This document shows, in pieces, positions 49,787 through 58,971 of a stretch of 64,000 bases of DNA. A program made the translations under genes and the position numbers. Below the pieces are notes generated by a model. The model did not search any database, was not told the DNA's origin, and worked only from the letters and a program-made list of their open reading frames with translations. Each line of letters begins with the position of its first letter. Positions within the stretch are counted from its first letter, which is position 1. This DNA comes from Niveispirillum fermenti (lineage in GTDB: Bacteria; Pseudomonadota; Alphaproteobacteria; Azospirillales; Azospirillaceae). The stretch spans positions 200,937 to 264,936 of the forward strand of contig NZ_JBLTXA010000007.1 in NCBI RefSeq assembly GCF_048066175.1, given 5' to 3'.

Positions 49787-51334
49787 ATGGAAAGCCGTTT
49801 GCGACAGTCGCAGGCCCTGCTGCATACCTGGGCCGGGCTGTTGTTCGGCTGGCTGATGTTCATCATCTTCCTGTTCGGGACCGTGGCCTTCTTCACCCAG
49901 GAGATATCGGCCTGGATGCGGCCCGAACTGGGCCGGGGGGCGGTGACCGACACCGCCCTGGATAAAATCATGTCGTATCTGGCCGAGACCGCGCCCGGCG
50001 CCACGGCCTGGACCATCACCCTGCCGCCCCCGCGCGGTGGGGAACCGGTCCTGGCCGCCTGGCAGGGCGCGGCCCCGCCGGCGGCGGGATCGGGGGAAAC
50101 GGCCTTCGATCCCGCCAGCGGGGACCGGATCATGGTGCGCGACACTCGCGGCGGCGGCTTCCCCTACAGCTTCCATTACAATCTGCATTACATGCCCTGG
50201 TGGCTGGCCCGCTATCTGGTCTGCATCGCGTCGGTGGCGATGCTGGTGGCGCTGGTCACCGGGGTGATCACCCATAAGAAAATCCTGGTCGATTTCTTCA
50301 CCCTGCGGCCGGGCAGGGGCCAGCGCTCGTGGCTGGATGCCCATAATCTGACGGCCGTGCTGGCCCTGCCCTTCCATGTGATGATCACCTATACCGGTCT
50401 GGTCACCCTGCTGTTCACGCTGATGCCCTGGGCCGTGGCCGCCAATTTTCCCGATCCCGCCGCCTTCCGCGCCGCCCTGCGCCCGCCGCCGCCGCCGGCC
50501 CCGATGGGCGAGGCTGCCCCCCTGCTGCCCCTGCCCGACCTGATCCGGCGGTCCGGGGCGGCGTCGGGTGACCCCCTGCCCTATCGCATCACCATCCATC
50601 ATCCCGGCGACGCGGCCGCCGTGGCAGCGGTCATTCCGCGCGTGGAACGCCTTGGCGACCGCTACGGCGCGCTGCTGCTGGACGCGGTCGATGGCCGGCC
50701 CCTGCACAGGCCACCGGCGGCAGGACCGGGCCTTGCCACCCATGGGGTGATGACGGACCTGCACGCCGCCCGCTTCGCCGATCCCCTGCTGCGCTGGCTC
50801 TACTTCCTGTCCGGGGTTGCGGGTACGGCGATGATCGCCACGGGCCTGGTCCTGTGGACCGTGAAGCGACGCGGGCGCCTGCCCGACCCGGCACAGCCAC
50901 CGGCCGGCTTCCGCCTGGTCGAACGGCTGAACATCGCGGTGATGGCCGGCGCCCCCGCCGGCCTGGCCGTCTATTTCCTGGCCAACCGGCTGTTGCCGCC
51001 GGCGATGGCCGGCCGGGCGGAATGGGAAATCCATTGCCTGTTCTTGGCATGGGCCGTCCTGGCGGCCTGGACCCTCGCCCGCCCCCCCAGGCGCGCCTGG
51101 GTGGAGGGTTTGTCGGCCTGCGCCCTGCTGCTGGCGCTGGTGCCCCTGGTAAACGCCCTGACCACGTCACGCGGCCTGCTGCCCAGCCTGCTGACCGGCG
51201 ACCGGGTCTTCGCTGCCTTCGACCTTTCCATGCTTGCCTTCGCAGCGGCCTTCGCAAGCGCGGCACGGCAGGCCGCCATCGCCAGGGGGACACGGAAACG
51301 GGGCCGCGGGACGGCAGCCGTACCCGGCCCCTGA
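49787..51334 (+). CDS. PepSY-associated membrane protein (ferric reductase-like)
   Basis: 515 residues from ATG 49787. The first membrane helix is at about 16-37 (LLFGWLMFIIFLFGTVAFF), followed by a periplasmic PepSY-like loop, helices near 145-170 and 195-220 (LPFHVMITYTGLVTLLFTLM), a second soluble loop and four further helices. The HAxNLTAVLALPFH and FHYNLHYMPW histidines could bind heme. Such PepSY_TM proteins next to siderophore receptors reduce or process the imported ferric complex (family knowledge). It is 32 bases after the receptor, in its operon. Confidence 0.86.
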   Translation: MESRLRQSQALLHTWAGLLFGWLMFIIFLFGTVAFFTQEISAWMRPELGRGAVTDTALDKIMSYLAETAPGATAWTITLPPPRGGEPVLAAWQGAAPPAAGSGETAFDPASGDRIMVRDTRGGGFPYSFHYNLHYMPWWLARYLVCIASVAMLVALVTGVITHKKILVDFFTLRPGRGQRSWLDAHNLTAVLALPFHVMITYTGLVTLLFTLMPWAVAANFPDPAAFRAALRPPPPPAPMGEAAPLLPLPDLIRRSGAASGDPLPYRITIHHPGDAAAVAAVIPRVERLGDRYGALLLDAVDGRPLHRPPAAGPGLATHGVMTDLHAARFADPLLRWLYFLSGVAGTAMIATGLVLWTVKRRGRLPDPAQPPAGFRLVERLNIAVMAGAPAGLAVYFLANRLLPPAMAGRAEWEIHCLFLAWAVLAAWTLARPPRRAWVEGLSACALLLALVPLVNALTTSRGLLPSLLTGDRVFAAFDLSMLAFAAAFASAARQAAIARGTRKRGRGTAAVPGP

Positions 51335-51485
51335 CGGGGGCCGGCGGGCCTTTCAAGCACCTCATCACCGGAGCGTTTTGTCCCGCCGACGACACCCCGA
51401 CACATGGAAATGAAAAATATGCTATCTGACGGGGAGCAGGTGACAGGCGCCCGGCCCGCATTGGCCGGCGCCGCAGGGGACGAGC

Positions 51486-52907
51486 ATGACGGTAAAAATC
51501 TATGCCGGCGAACGTATCCGCCGCCTTCGGGAGACGCGGGGCATCAGCCAGGCGCAGTTGGCGACCGAGGTCGGGCTGTCCACGTCCTATCTGAACCAGA
51601 TCGAAAACAACCAGCGGCCGCTGTCTGCGGCGGCCGTGATCCGGCTGTCCACCTATTTCCAGGTCGAACCCAGCCATTTCGCCGATGACAGCGACACGCG
51701 CCTGGCCTCCGAACTGCGCGAGGTCCTTGGCGACCCGCTGTTCGGGGATGCCTCCGTCACGTTCGCGGGCATCCGTGATGCCGTGCGCGCCGCGCCGGCC
51801 ATCATGGGATCGCTGCTGAAGCTCTATCGCGCCTATCAGGGGCTGGACGAGGAATACAAGGCGCTGGTCGACAAGGTCGGCGGCGGAGACAATGTGGCGG
51901 GACCCGCCGCCTTTCCCTATGACGAGGTGCGCGACTTCGTGCAGCAGCAGCGCAACCATTTCGAAACGCTGGACCATGCCGCCGAGGATCTGTTCGAAGG
52001 GGGGCACTTCTCCAAGGACCGGCTGCTGGAGCATCTGGCCCAGCACCTGGCCGACCGGCACGGCGTGACGATCCGGGTGTCGACCATGCTGGCCCGCCAT
52101 GACGTGCTGTGGCGATATGATCCGGACGACAAGGAATTGCTGGTGTCCGAAGGCACACCGCGCGAAAGCCGGACCTTCTTCGCTGCCCACCAGATCGCGC
52201 TGCTGGATTATGGGGTGGAGATCGAACGGCTGGTGGCCGAGGCGGGACTGTCCAGCATCGAGGCACGGTCGATCCTGCGTGTCGGCCTGGCCAACTATTT
52301 CGCGGGCGCCCTGATCCTGCCCTACAAGCGGTTCCTGACGGAAGCGCAGCGCATGCGGCACGACATCGACCGCCTGTCGGCCCATTTCAATGTCAGCTTC
52401 GAACAGGTATGCCACCGCCTGTCCACCATGCAGCGGCCGGGCATGCCGGGCGTGCCCTTCTATTTCGTGAAGGTGGACATGGCCGGCAACATTGCCAAGC
52501 GTTCCAGCGCCACACGGTTCCAGTTCGCCCGCTTCGGCGGGGCCTGCCCCTTGTGGAACGTGCATCAGGCCTTCGCCCAGCCCGGCCGCATCCTGGTGCA
52601 GCAGGCGCGGATGCCCGACGGGGCGACTTATCTGTGCATCGCGCGCACGGTGGTCAGCCGCGGCAACTCCTATCTTTCCCGCCCGCGTGAGGCAGCAGTG
52701 GGCCTGGGCTGTGAAATCGCCTATGCCGACCAGCTCGTCTATTCCGCCGGCCTGGACCTGCGTGATGCCGACGCGGCCGTTCCCATCGGATCGAACTGCA
52801 AGGTCTGCGACCGCGAGGACTGCCGTCACCGGGCCTTTCCGCCCATTGGCCGCGCCCTGCGCGTGGATGCGCACGAAAGACGGGTTGTGCCCTACAGCGT
52901 CACATGA
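51486..52907 (+). CDS. XRE-type short-chain-acyl regulator (ScfR/RamB/PrpC-like)
   Basis: 473 residues. An N-terminal XRE HTH (about 8-62; ISQAQLATEVGLSTSYLNQIE) is followed by an IrrE/ImmA-like domain in which the metalloprotease HExxH motif is not kept (TFFAAHQIALLDYG) and a C-terminal DUF2083 part with GSNCKVCDREDCRHRAFPP. This architecture is that of RamB, PrpC and ScfR regulators that sense acetyl- or propionyl-CoA status. Its natural targets (glyoxylate shunt, methylcitrate cycle) are not next to it here. Confidence 0.88.
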   Translation: MTVKIYAGERIRRLRETRGISQAQLATEVGLSTSYLNQIENNQRPLSAAAVIRLSTYFQVEPSHFADDSDTRLASELREVLGDPLFGDASVTFAGIRDAVRAAPAIMGSLLKLYRAYQGLDEEYKALVDKVGGGDNVAGPAAFPYDEVRDFVQQQRNHFETLDHAAEDLFEGGHFSKDRLLEHLAQHLADRHGVTIRVSTMLARHDVLWRYDPDDKELLVSEGTPRESRTFFAAHQIALLDYGVEIERLVAEAGLSSIEARSILRVGLANYFAGALILPYKRFLTEAQRMRHDIDRLSAHFNVSFEQVCHRLSTMQRPGMPGVPFYFVKVDMAGNIAKRSSATRFQFARFGGACPLWNVHQAFAQPGRILVQQARMPDGATYLCIARTVVSRGNSYLSRPREAAVGLGCEIAYADQLVYSAGLDLRDADAAVPIGSNCKVCDREDCRHRAFPPIGRALRVDAHERRVVPYSVT

Positions 52908-53005
52908 CGCGACCGGCGGTACGCGGCCCCTGAACATCGCCGGAGGGGTCGCTCCGCCGGGGGAAACAGGCACGGCCGGATCAAACTAATCCTTGCGGCT
53001 TTCGA

Positions 53006-53022
53006 TATCATTAATATGATAA
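53006..53022. promoter_or_regulatory. AT-rich dyad in the GH43 promoter region
   Basis: TATCAT (53006-53011), TAAT, ATGATA (53016-53021) lies about 30 bases before the GH43 start. The 10-mer AATATGATAA at 53013-53022 recurs exactly at 57191-57200 upstream of the TonB receptor of the same locus. Confidence 0.45.
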
Positions 53023-53052
53023 AACGATCGTCCAAGAAGGAGAAGAAGCGAC

Positions 53053-54171
53053 GTGCTTACACGACAGTTGGAAAAATCCGCGACGGGTCCCTGGCTTGAC
53101 GGGAAGGTTGCGGCCACAGGGCGCGGCGGCCGCCGGTCCCTGGCCCTGCTGATGGCGGTGCCGCTGCTGACCGCAGGACTATGCCTGACGGCGCCATCCG
53201 CCGGCGCGCAAACGGAAACGGCCAGCGACAGCGCCCGTTTCACGAACCCCCTGCTGCCGTCCGGACCGGACCCCTGGATCACCCAGGTGGATGGCGTCTA
53301 TTATTATATGCACACACTTGGCAAGGAAATCGCCCTGTGGCGGACAGACAATATCGCCAATCTTGCCAAGGCAGAAAAGGCCGTGATCTGGACTCCGCCA
53401 AAGAAAGGCCCCAACGCCCATTCCATCTGGGCGCCGGAACTGCACCGGCTGGACGGGAAATGGTATCTTTATTACTCTGCCACCGCCAGCGGTCACAAGG
53501 ATGACGCCCACCGGGCTGTCTTCGTTCTTGAGAATACCGGTCCGGACCCGATGAAAGGGAACTGGGTGGATCGCGGCCGCATCAATACCGCCCTTCCGGG
53601 GATCGACGGCTCCGTCTTCGATCATGGCGGCAAACGGTATTTCGTCTATTCCCCCTATGTGGGACCGACCAGCGGGCTGGCCATCGCGGAGATGGAGAAC
53701 CCCTGGACGCTGAAGGGCAAGGAAAGCATCCTGACCCAGGCCGACCAGCCCTGGGAACAGAAGGGCGGCCGACAGATCGTTGAGGGACCGGAATTCCTGC
53801 TGGGACCCAAGGGCGACCTGTTCATCGTCTATTCCGCCAGCGCCTGCTGGTCGGATGATTACGCGCTGGGGTTGCTGCACGCAGCGCCGGGTGCCGACCC
53901 GCTGGACCCCGCGGCCTGGACCAAGTCCGCACAACCCGTGTTCCGCAGCGCCAACGGTGTCTATGCCACGGGCCATAACGGCTTCTTCATGTCGCCGGAC
54001 GGCAAGGAGCACTGGATCATCTACCACGCCAATCCCGGCCCCGGAATGAAATGCACGCCCAAGCGCGCCCCCCACATGCAGCGCTTCGACTGGACCGAGG
54101 AGGGCTGGCCCCGGTTCGGTGAGCCGGTGGGCGCCGGTACCCCCCTGCCCGTACCGTCGGGCAGCAGATAA
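53053..54171 (+). CDS. Glycoside hydrolase family 43 enzyme
   Basis: 372 residues from GTG 53053, preceded by AAGGAGAAG. A signal peptide with hydrophobic core SLALLMAVPLLTAGLCL ends near AGA-Q (about residue 52), so it is exported. The five-bladed GH43 triad is visible: base Asp73 in SGPDPWITQ, pKa-modulating Asp185 in PGIDGSVFD and acid Glu244 in VEGPEFLLG. GH43 enzymes mostly release arabinose or xylose (arabinanase, arabinofuranosidase, xylosidase) and some cleave galactan. First gene of the polysaccharide locus. Confidence 0.9.
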   Translation: MLTRQLEKSATGPWLDGKVAATGRGGRRSLALLMAVPLLTAGLCLTAPSAGAQTETASDSARFTNPLLPSGPDPWITQVDGVYYYMHTLGKEIALWRTDNIANLAKAEKAVIWTPPKKGPNAHSIWAPELHRLDGKWYLYYSATASGHKDDAHRAVFVLENTGPDPMKGNWVDRGRINTALPGIDGSVFDHGGKRYFVYSPYVGPTSGLAIAEMENPWTLKGKESILTQADQPWEQKGGRQIVEGPEFLLGPKGDLFIVYSASACWSDDYALGLLHAAPGADPLDPAAWTKSAQPVFRSANGVYATGHNGFFMSPDGKEHWIIYHANPGPGMKCTPKRAPHMQRFDWTEEGWPRFGEPVGAGTPLPVPSGSR

Positions 54172-54189
54172 CCCAATCCGGAACGGCAA

Positions 54190-54214
54190 GGGCCGCGGGG
54201 TTTCCCCGCGGCCC
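54190..54214 (+). terminator. Hairpin after the GH43 gene
   Basis: GGGCCGCGGGG (54190-54200), loop TTT, CCCCGCGGCCC (54204-54214): perfect 11-bp stem 18 bases after the GH43 stop. No T-run follows. Confidence 0.55.
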
Positions 54215-54300
54215 ACATCCCCGATCGGGGCAGCCATGAAATGAAAGCCCGCGGTAAGGAGGACATATCGCAGGTTGGTGGGGCAGGTTGGTGGGCACTC

Positions 54301-54331
54301 CCACGGGCCCCGTCATTGCCGGGGCCCGTGG
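54301..54331 (-). terminator. Hairpin at the end of the TonB receptor gene
   Basis: CCACGGGCCCCG (54301-54312) pairs perfectly with CGGGGCCCGTGG (54320-54331) around 7 bases, 10 bases past the receptor stop on the minus strand. Between the two hairpins, CAGGTTGGTGGGG is repeated in tandem at 54271-54296. Confidence 0.55.
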
Positions 54332-54340
54332 TCCGCCGCA

Positions 54341-57088
54341 TCAGAAATTGAAGCGCATCCCCGCCCGGTACACGGTTTCAAGGAAGCGCGTCTGGAAACG
54401 ATAGGCATCGCCCTGTTCATTGAACTGGCGATGGTTCTTGGCCGCCGTTCCCAGGATGTTGGACACATTGAAGGAGAAGGAGACATTTTCTGTCGGCGTC
54501 ACGGTCGTCGCCAGATCCAGCGTTCCGCGCCCATCCTCGATCAATGGCAGCACCGGCCCCAGGCCGCCAATGCCGGGATCGTTCAGCCGCTGATAGTTCA
54601 CGATGAAGTTTGAACGGTGATTGTAGGCGACGCGAACCGAAAGCACCTTGGTCTCGTAGAAGCCGACGAGGTTGTAGGTGTGGTTGGAAACGCCGGCGAT
54701 CTTCTGCTGACCGGGCAGGAACTGCGCCAGTTCCGCCGGCAGTTCGGACGAATGGTCGATATAGGTGTAGTTGGCCTGCGTTCCGAAATTATGCAGCCAG
54801 CCGGGTATCCAGTCGGCATCGAACAATGTCGTGAAGCCGGTTTCGATCCCCTGCATCCGGCCCTTGCCGCCATTGTCCGGCCGCGTGATGCGCAGGCGAC
54901 GGAACTGGGCGTCGTCCACCTCCACGGTGTAGGTGGAGATGAAGCCCTTCACGTCGCGCCGGAACAGCCCGAAGGTCACCGACGTCGATCGCGACGGATA
55001 ATATTCGAAGGACATGTCGTAGTTGGACGAGGTGATGGGGTCGAGATCGGCATTGCCGCCCGACGCCGTGCGCACGCAGCCTGGATTGTCCGGGCCGTTC
55101 TCCGGCAGGGCCGGATCCTCGATACAGATGGTCGGCGGCAGACCGATGGTCAGCGTCGGGTTGAGATTGCCGAAGCTGGGCCGCGTGCGCGTCTTGGTGA
55201 AGGCCGTGCGGACCTGAAAATCATCGAACGGACGCAGCCGCGCGCTGATATTGGGCAGGATGTCGGTATAGCCGTTCTTGCGCGAAATCGGGGTCGTCAC
55301 CACGGTCTGGCCGCCCGCGGGATTGAGTATCGTTTCCCGCGCAAAGCCGTTGATCCGGTCTTCCGTGCGCACAGCGCGCACACCGACGACACCATCGACG
55401 GGGAAACCCGCATCGAAGGAATATCGCGCCTGGATGTAACCGGCATAATCCTTCTCGTTGCTGAGATAGGTGGGATCGGCGAAGCCCGGCGTCGGCAGGC
55501 GCGCAAGGCCGCGCAGATAGTCCATCTGGTCCACGAGCGAGGCGCGCGTGGGCACCAGGAAGGTCTTCAGGGAATCGGCCTTGTCATTGCGGAAACCGGC
55601 CTTCGCCTGTTCGAACTGAAGGGGCAGGATCGAGTAGAGCGAGCCGGGCTGCGCGATATTGTTCTGGTTGTAGTTGTAGGCAAAGGCATCATGGTCGCTG
55701 AAGCGGATACCAGCCTGCAAAGTATCCAGAAACGGGCTATAAATCTGGTATTCACCATCCAGCCGGGCCTGCATGCCCTTGCGGCCGGAACGCGACCCCG
55801 TCTCCGCCAGGCCGACCATGCGGTAATTGGCCGGCGCCGTCATGTCGAAATTGGACAGCAACACGGTGCCGCCGCCCGCACCCTTGTCCGTATCGAAGTC
55901 GAACTGTTTCAGCGGGGCGCCTTGCAGCGTGAAATTGAAGCCCGTGGTCAGGATCGTGTAGGTCGATTTGGTATAGGCGACGTCACCGGAAAGCTTCAGG
56001 TCGTCATGCTTCCATTTGAAGCCGCCGCCACCCTGATAGGTGTTGGTGTCGGTCTTGACCACGTTCTGCGTGCCCGTTGGAAAGGCGCCGCCCGTGGCAT
56101 CCATGCTCTTGACCAGGTTGGTGCCCGGAAAGAACTCGATATTCGACAATTGCGCGGCCGGCCCGACCGTGACCTGCAGGTTCCGGCCCTGGCCCCTGTT
56201 GCGGAACCCCTGATAGATGCCGTCCACATAGACCTCAAGGTCGCTATGGGGGCGCCATTGCAGGGCGAAATTGGCCGACGGCCGTTCCCGGCTGGCAACG
56301 GCATAATTCACATTGACGAAATCGGGATGGCGGATCGGTTCGGACGTACCGGCGATCACGCGGCGGGCGATGGTCTGGGCATTGGCACGGGTTGAATCGA
56401 CATAGCTGGCCGACGCATAGGAGCCGTTCACCAGAAAACCGATCTCCCCGATGCCCGTGTTCCAGCGCTTGCTGATCAGCAGGTTCCCTTCAACATCCGT
56501 TTCCCGCGACTGGTGCAGCCGCACGCCGGCAATGCCGCCGAACACGCGGTCGCGCTTGAAATCGAGCGGCTTGCGGGAGCGCACATCGACCAGGCCGGCG
56601 ATACCGGGCTCGACCAGTTCGGCCGTGGAGGATTTATAGACATCAAGGCGGGAGATGCTGCCCGACGGAAAGATCTGCAGGTTCATCGTCCGGCCATCAG
56701 CGATGAAGATGTCACGGCCATTGAAGGTCGTGGTGAAATCCGGCAGACCGCGGATGCGCACGCCGGACGCCTCGCCCTGGGCCCGCTCGACCTGCAGGCC
56801 GGTGATACGGGATGCCGATTCCGCCGCCGTGATGTCCGGCAGCTTGCCGATATCCTCAGCAACGATGGAATCCACGATCTGATCGGAATTCTGCTTGATC
56901 GACTGCGCGCTTTCCAGACTGCGCCGGATGCCGGTCACAACCACTTCCTGGAACACTGTCCCCTGCGAGGCTTCCGCGTCGGGATCGGCCTCCGCGGCGC
57001 TGGTCGTCCCCCTCGTCTCCTGCGCACCCACGGGCATCGCCGCGCACAATGCAACGGCCGAGACCGTGACCAGATATCCAAGGCGCAT
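54341..57088 (-). CDS. TonB-dependent receptor, Caulobacter/sphingomonad carbohydrate type
   Basis: 915 residues from ATG 57088 (MRLGYLVTVSAVALCAAM) with GGGAGA upstream; the signal peptide ends at VGAQE. The plug starts with VVVTGIRRSLESAQ and contains DSIVAEDIGKLPDITAAES and GVRIRGLPDF, patterns of the alphaproteobacterial and xanthomonad receptors that import oligosaccharides. It ends in aromatic RAGMRFNF. Set among GH43, GH2 and sulfatase genes it most likely imports oligosaccharides of a sulfated polymer. There is no STN domain. Confidence 0.92.
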   Translation of the reverse strand: MRLGYLVTVSAVALCAAMPVGAQETRGTTSAAEADPDAEASQGTVFQEVVVTGIRRSLESAQSIKQNSDQIVDSIVAEDIGKLPDITAAESASRITGLQVERAQGEASGVRIRGLPDFTTTFNGRDIFIADGRTMNLQIFPSGSISRLDVYKSSTAELVEPGIAGLVDVRSRKPLDFKRDRVFGGIAGVRLHQSRETDVEGNLLISKRWNTGIGEIGFLVNGSYASASYVDSTRANAQTIARRVIAGTSEPIRHPDFVNVNYAVASRERPSANFALQWRPHSDLEVYVDGIYQGFRNRGQGRNLQVTVGPAAQLSNIEFFPGTNLVKSMDATGGAFPTGTQNVVKTDTNTYQGGGGFKWKHDDLKLSGDVAYTKSTYTILTTGFNFTLQGAPLKQFDFDTDKGAGGGTVLLSNFDMTAPANYRMVGLAETGSRSGRKGMQARLDGEYQIYSPFLDTLQAGIRFSDHDAFAYNYNQNNIAQPGSLYSILPLQFEQAKAGFRNDKADSLKTFLVPTRASLVDQMDYLRGLARLPTPGFADPTYLSNEKDYAGYIQARYSFDAGFPVDGVVGVRAVRTEDRINGFARETILNPAGGQTVVTTPISRKNGYTDILPNISARLRPFDDFQVRTAFTKTRTRPSFGNLNPTLTIGLPPTICIEDPALPENGPDNPGCVRTASGGNADLDPITSSNYDMSFEYYPSRSTSVTFGLFRRDVKGFISTYTVEVDDAQFRRLRITRPDNGGKGRMQGIETGFTTLFDADWIPGWLHNFGTQANYTYIDHSSELPAELAQFLPGQQKIAGVSNHTYNLVGFYETKVLSVRVAYNHRSNFIVNYQRLNDPGIGGLGPVLPLIEDGRGTLDLATTVTPTENVSFSFNVSNILGTAAKNHRQFNEQGDAYRFQTRFLETVYRAGMRFNF

Positions 57089-57503
57089 CTTCGTCTCCCT
57101 TGTCACAGGCCCCCTTCCCCGGAAGCCCCTTTCTCACACACTGCCGAACTAACAAATGCCTGTACGCTCATCAATCATATAAATAGGTCCAATATGATAA
57201 TTTGAAGCGTAAGCACGCTGGACAGCAATGCCCCCTTCGCATTGCGTTGATGGGCCCCGGTTTGTCTTGGGGAAAGCGGAACAGGCGCATCGCCGTTTCC
57301 GCCCCCGACACGCGGGTCACCCTGGCATTCCTCCGCCCTTCCCGATGAGGACCCGATGCCCCCCATCAGAGGCAATGAACCGCGGGGCGTTTGTATCGGC
57401 GCCCCTTGCGGGGCCGGCTCGGGGTACCGACCCCAGGGGCCAGAGCGGTGAATGCCCTGATCCCGGCTTTCATCACTGCCCGCCGGGATCAGGGCCGGAC
57501 GGT
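57089..57503. other. Intergenic region before the TonB receptor
   Basis: These 415 bases hold no supported gene. 57150-57205 is AT-rich promoter-like sequence for the leftward receptor and contains AATATGATAA (57191-57200). A perfect 13-bp hairpin, CCCTGATCCCGGC (57455-57467) with GCCGGGATCAGGG (57482-57494), lies just past the sulfatase stop and probably ends that transcript. Confidence 0.55.
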
Positions 57504-58925
57504 TCAATCATCCTCGCCTTGCATCGGGCCCCGCTCGACGCGGGGCTGGACCGGAATACGGCCGGTATCGCCCTGCGCCTTGCGCCAGCGATCAAGCCTG
57601 GTGCGCAGTTCTTTCAACTGCTTGGCGTGGCGTGGGTCCGCGGCCAGGTTCACCTGCTCGTCCGGATCGGCCTGAAGGTCGTACAATTCCTCCGCCGGGC
57701 GCTTGTAATAGGCATCAACGATCGCCTTGGCCGCCGGGTCCCGCTCCGCCGCTTCCCGCCAGGACGGGAAATAGACGCCGGAATCCGTGCGCGCCACCTT
57801 CAGGTCGATATGGGTGGTGTGCAGCGTGTCGGGCAGCAGGTTCTGGATGTATTTCCAGCGTTCCGTGCGGATGCTGCGCATGGGATAGGTGTTGATGCGA
57901 CCGTCATTATTGTGGGTCGTGTAAATCTCCGGCCGGCCCGCCGGCCCGCTGCCGACACCGAACAGGCTGGAGAACGAAACCCCGTCGATCCCCTCGGGCT
58001 GCCTGCCGCCGGCCAGTTGCACCAGCGTGGGCAGGATATCGACCCAACTGACCATGGCATTCGTCCGGGTTCCCGCCTGCACCCGGCCGTTCCAGCGCAC
58101 GACCATCGGCACGCGCGTGCCCGTATCATACAGGTTCCACTTCCCGAACGGCCATTGCGTCCCGTGATCCGCCGAATAAAGGACGAAGGTTTCCGGTCCC
58201 AGAATGCTGTCCACCGCATCCATCGTGGTGGCCAGGTCCTGGTCCATGCGCGTCACGGCGGCATAGAACCGGGCCCGCGCCTCGCGCGTTTCCGGCGTGT
58301 CCACCGTCTTGGGCGGCAGCGTGATGGCGTCGGGTGCGTAACCCTCGGTGGTGCGGGGCCAGGGCACATGCGGCCAGTTGCTGCCGACGAACAGTGCCAG
58401 CGGCCGCTTGTCCTTGCGCGCCTTCAGCCATTCGGCCGCGGCGGCAATGCCCTTATGGTCGTGGAACGTATCGTTGGCGTAGTAGTCGAACCCATAGGTA
58501 CCCGTATGCTGGTAATGCGCGACCTTGCCGAAGGCGACGACCTGATAGCCCTGCTCCTGCAGGAAGGAGGGAAGCTTGCGGACCACGGCGCTGGTCCGGT
58601 CATGGTTCGCCTCCGCCCCGTTGCGGGCGGGCATCATGCCGGTCAACAATGCGGCACGGCTCGGCGCGCAGGTCGGGGAAGCCACGAAGGCCCGGTCGAA
58701 CGTCATGCCCTGCGACGCCAGCCGGTCCAGCGCCGGCGTGCGCACATTGCGGTCACCGCTGATCGAGACGTCATTATAGCTGATATCATCGGCCAGGAAG
58801 ACGACGATGTTGGGACGGGCGGGCGGCTCTGCCGCCACCGCGGCCCGGCCCGCGAAGGGGGCCGCAAGGGTCAGGGAAAGGGCCGCCGAGGCCAGCAGCA
58901 GCTTACGGCGAGAAAGATTGGACAT
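57504..58925 (-). CDS. Sulfatase (Cys-type, Tat-exported)
   Basis: 473 residues. The N-terminus SNLSRRKLLLASAALSL is a twin-arginine-type signal, so it is exported folded. Metal-binding Asp residues are in NIVVFLADDISYND and the formylglycine site is Cys86 in SPTCAPSRAALLTG (C-x-P-S-R), followed by FGKVAHY and SADHGTQWPFGKWNLYDTGT. It removes sulfate from a carbohydrate or aryl ester. The hydrolase acts in the periplasm on oligosaccharides. No formylglycine-generating enzyme is in the window. It is 46 bases after the sugar dehydrogenase gene. Confidence 0.93.
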   Translation of the reverse strand: MSNLSRRKLLLASAALSLTLAAPFAGRAAVAAEPPARPNIVVFLADDISYNDVSISGDRNVRTPALDRLASQGMTFDRAFVASPTCAPSRAALLTGMMPARNGAEANHDRTSAVVRKLPSFLQEQGYQVVAFGKVAHYQHTGTYGFDYYANDTFHDHKGIAAAAEWLKARKDKRPLALFVGSNWPHVPWPRTTEGYAPDAITLPPKTVDTPETREARARFYAAVTRMDQDLATTMDAVDSILGPETFVLYSADHGTQWPFGKWNLYDTGTRVPMVVRWNGRVQAGTRTNAMVSWVDILPTLVQLAGGRQPEGIDGVSFSSLFGVGSGPAGRPEIYTTHNNDGRINTYPMRSIRTERWKYIQNLLPDTLHTTHIDLKVARTDSGVYFPSWREAAERDPAAKAIVDAYYKRPAEELYDLQADPDEQVNLAADPRHAKQLKELRTRLDRWRKAQGDTGRIPVQPRVERGPMQGEDD

Positions 58926-58971
58926 TATCAGTCTCCGCGACTTGGTTGGGCGGTTTGCCGGAACCGCCTTG

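Noticed and set aside
51486..52907. ScfR-like protein as an active ImmA/IrrE metalloprotease
   Set aside because: The HExxH zinc-binding motif is not present at the expected place (FAAHQIALL).
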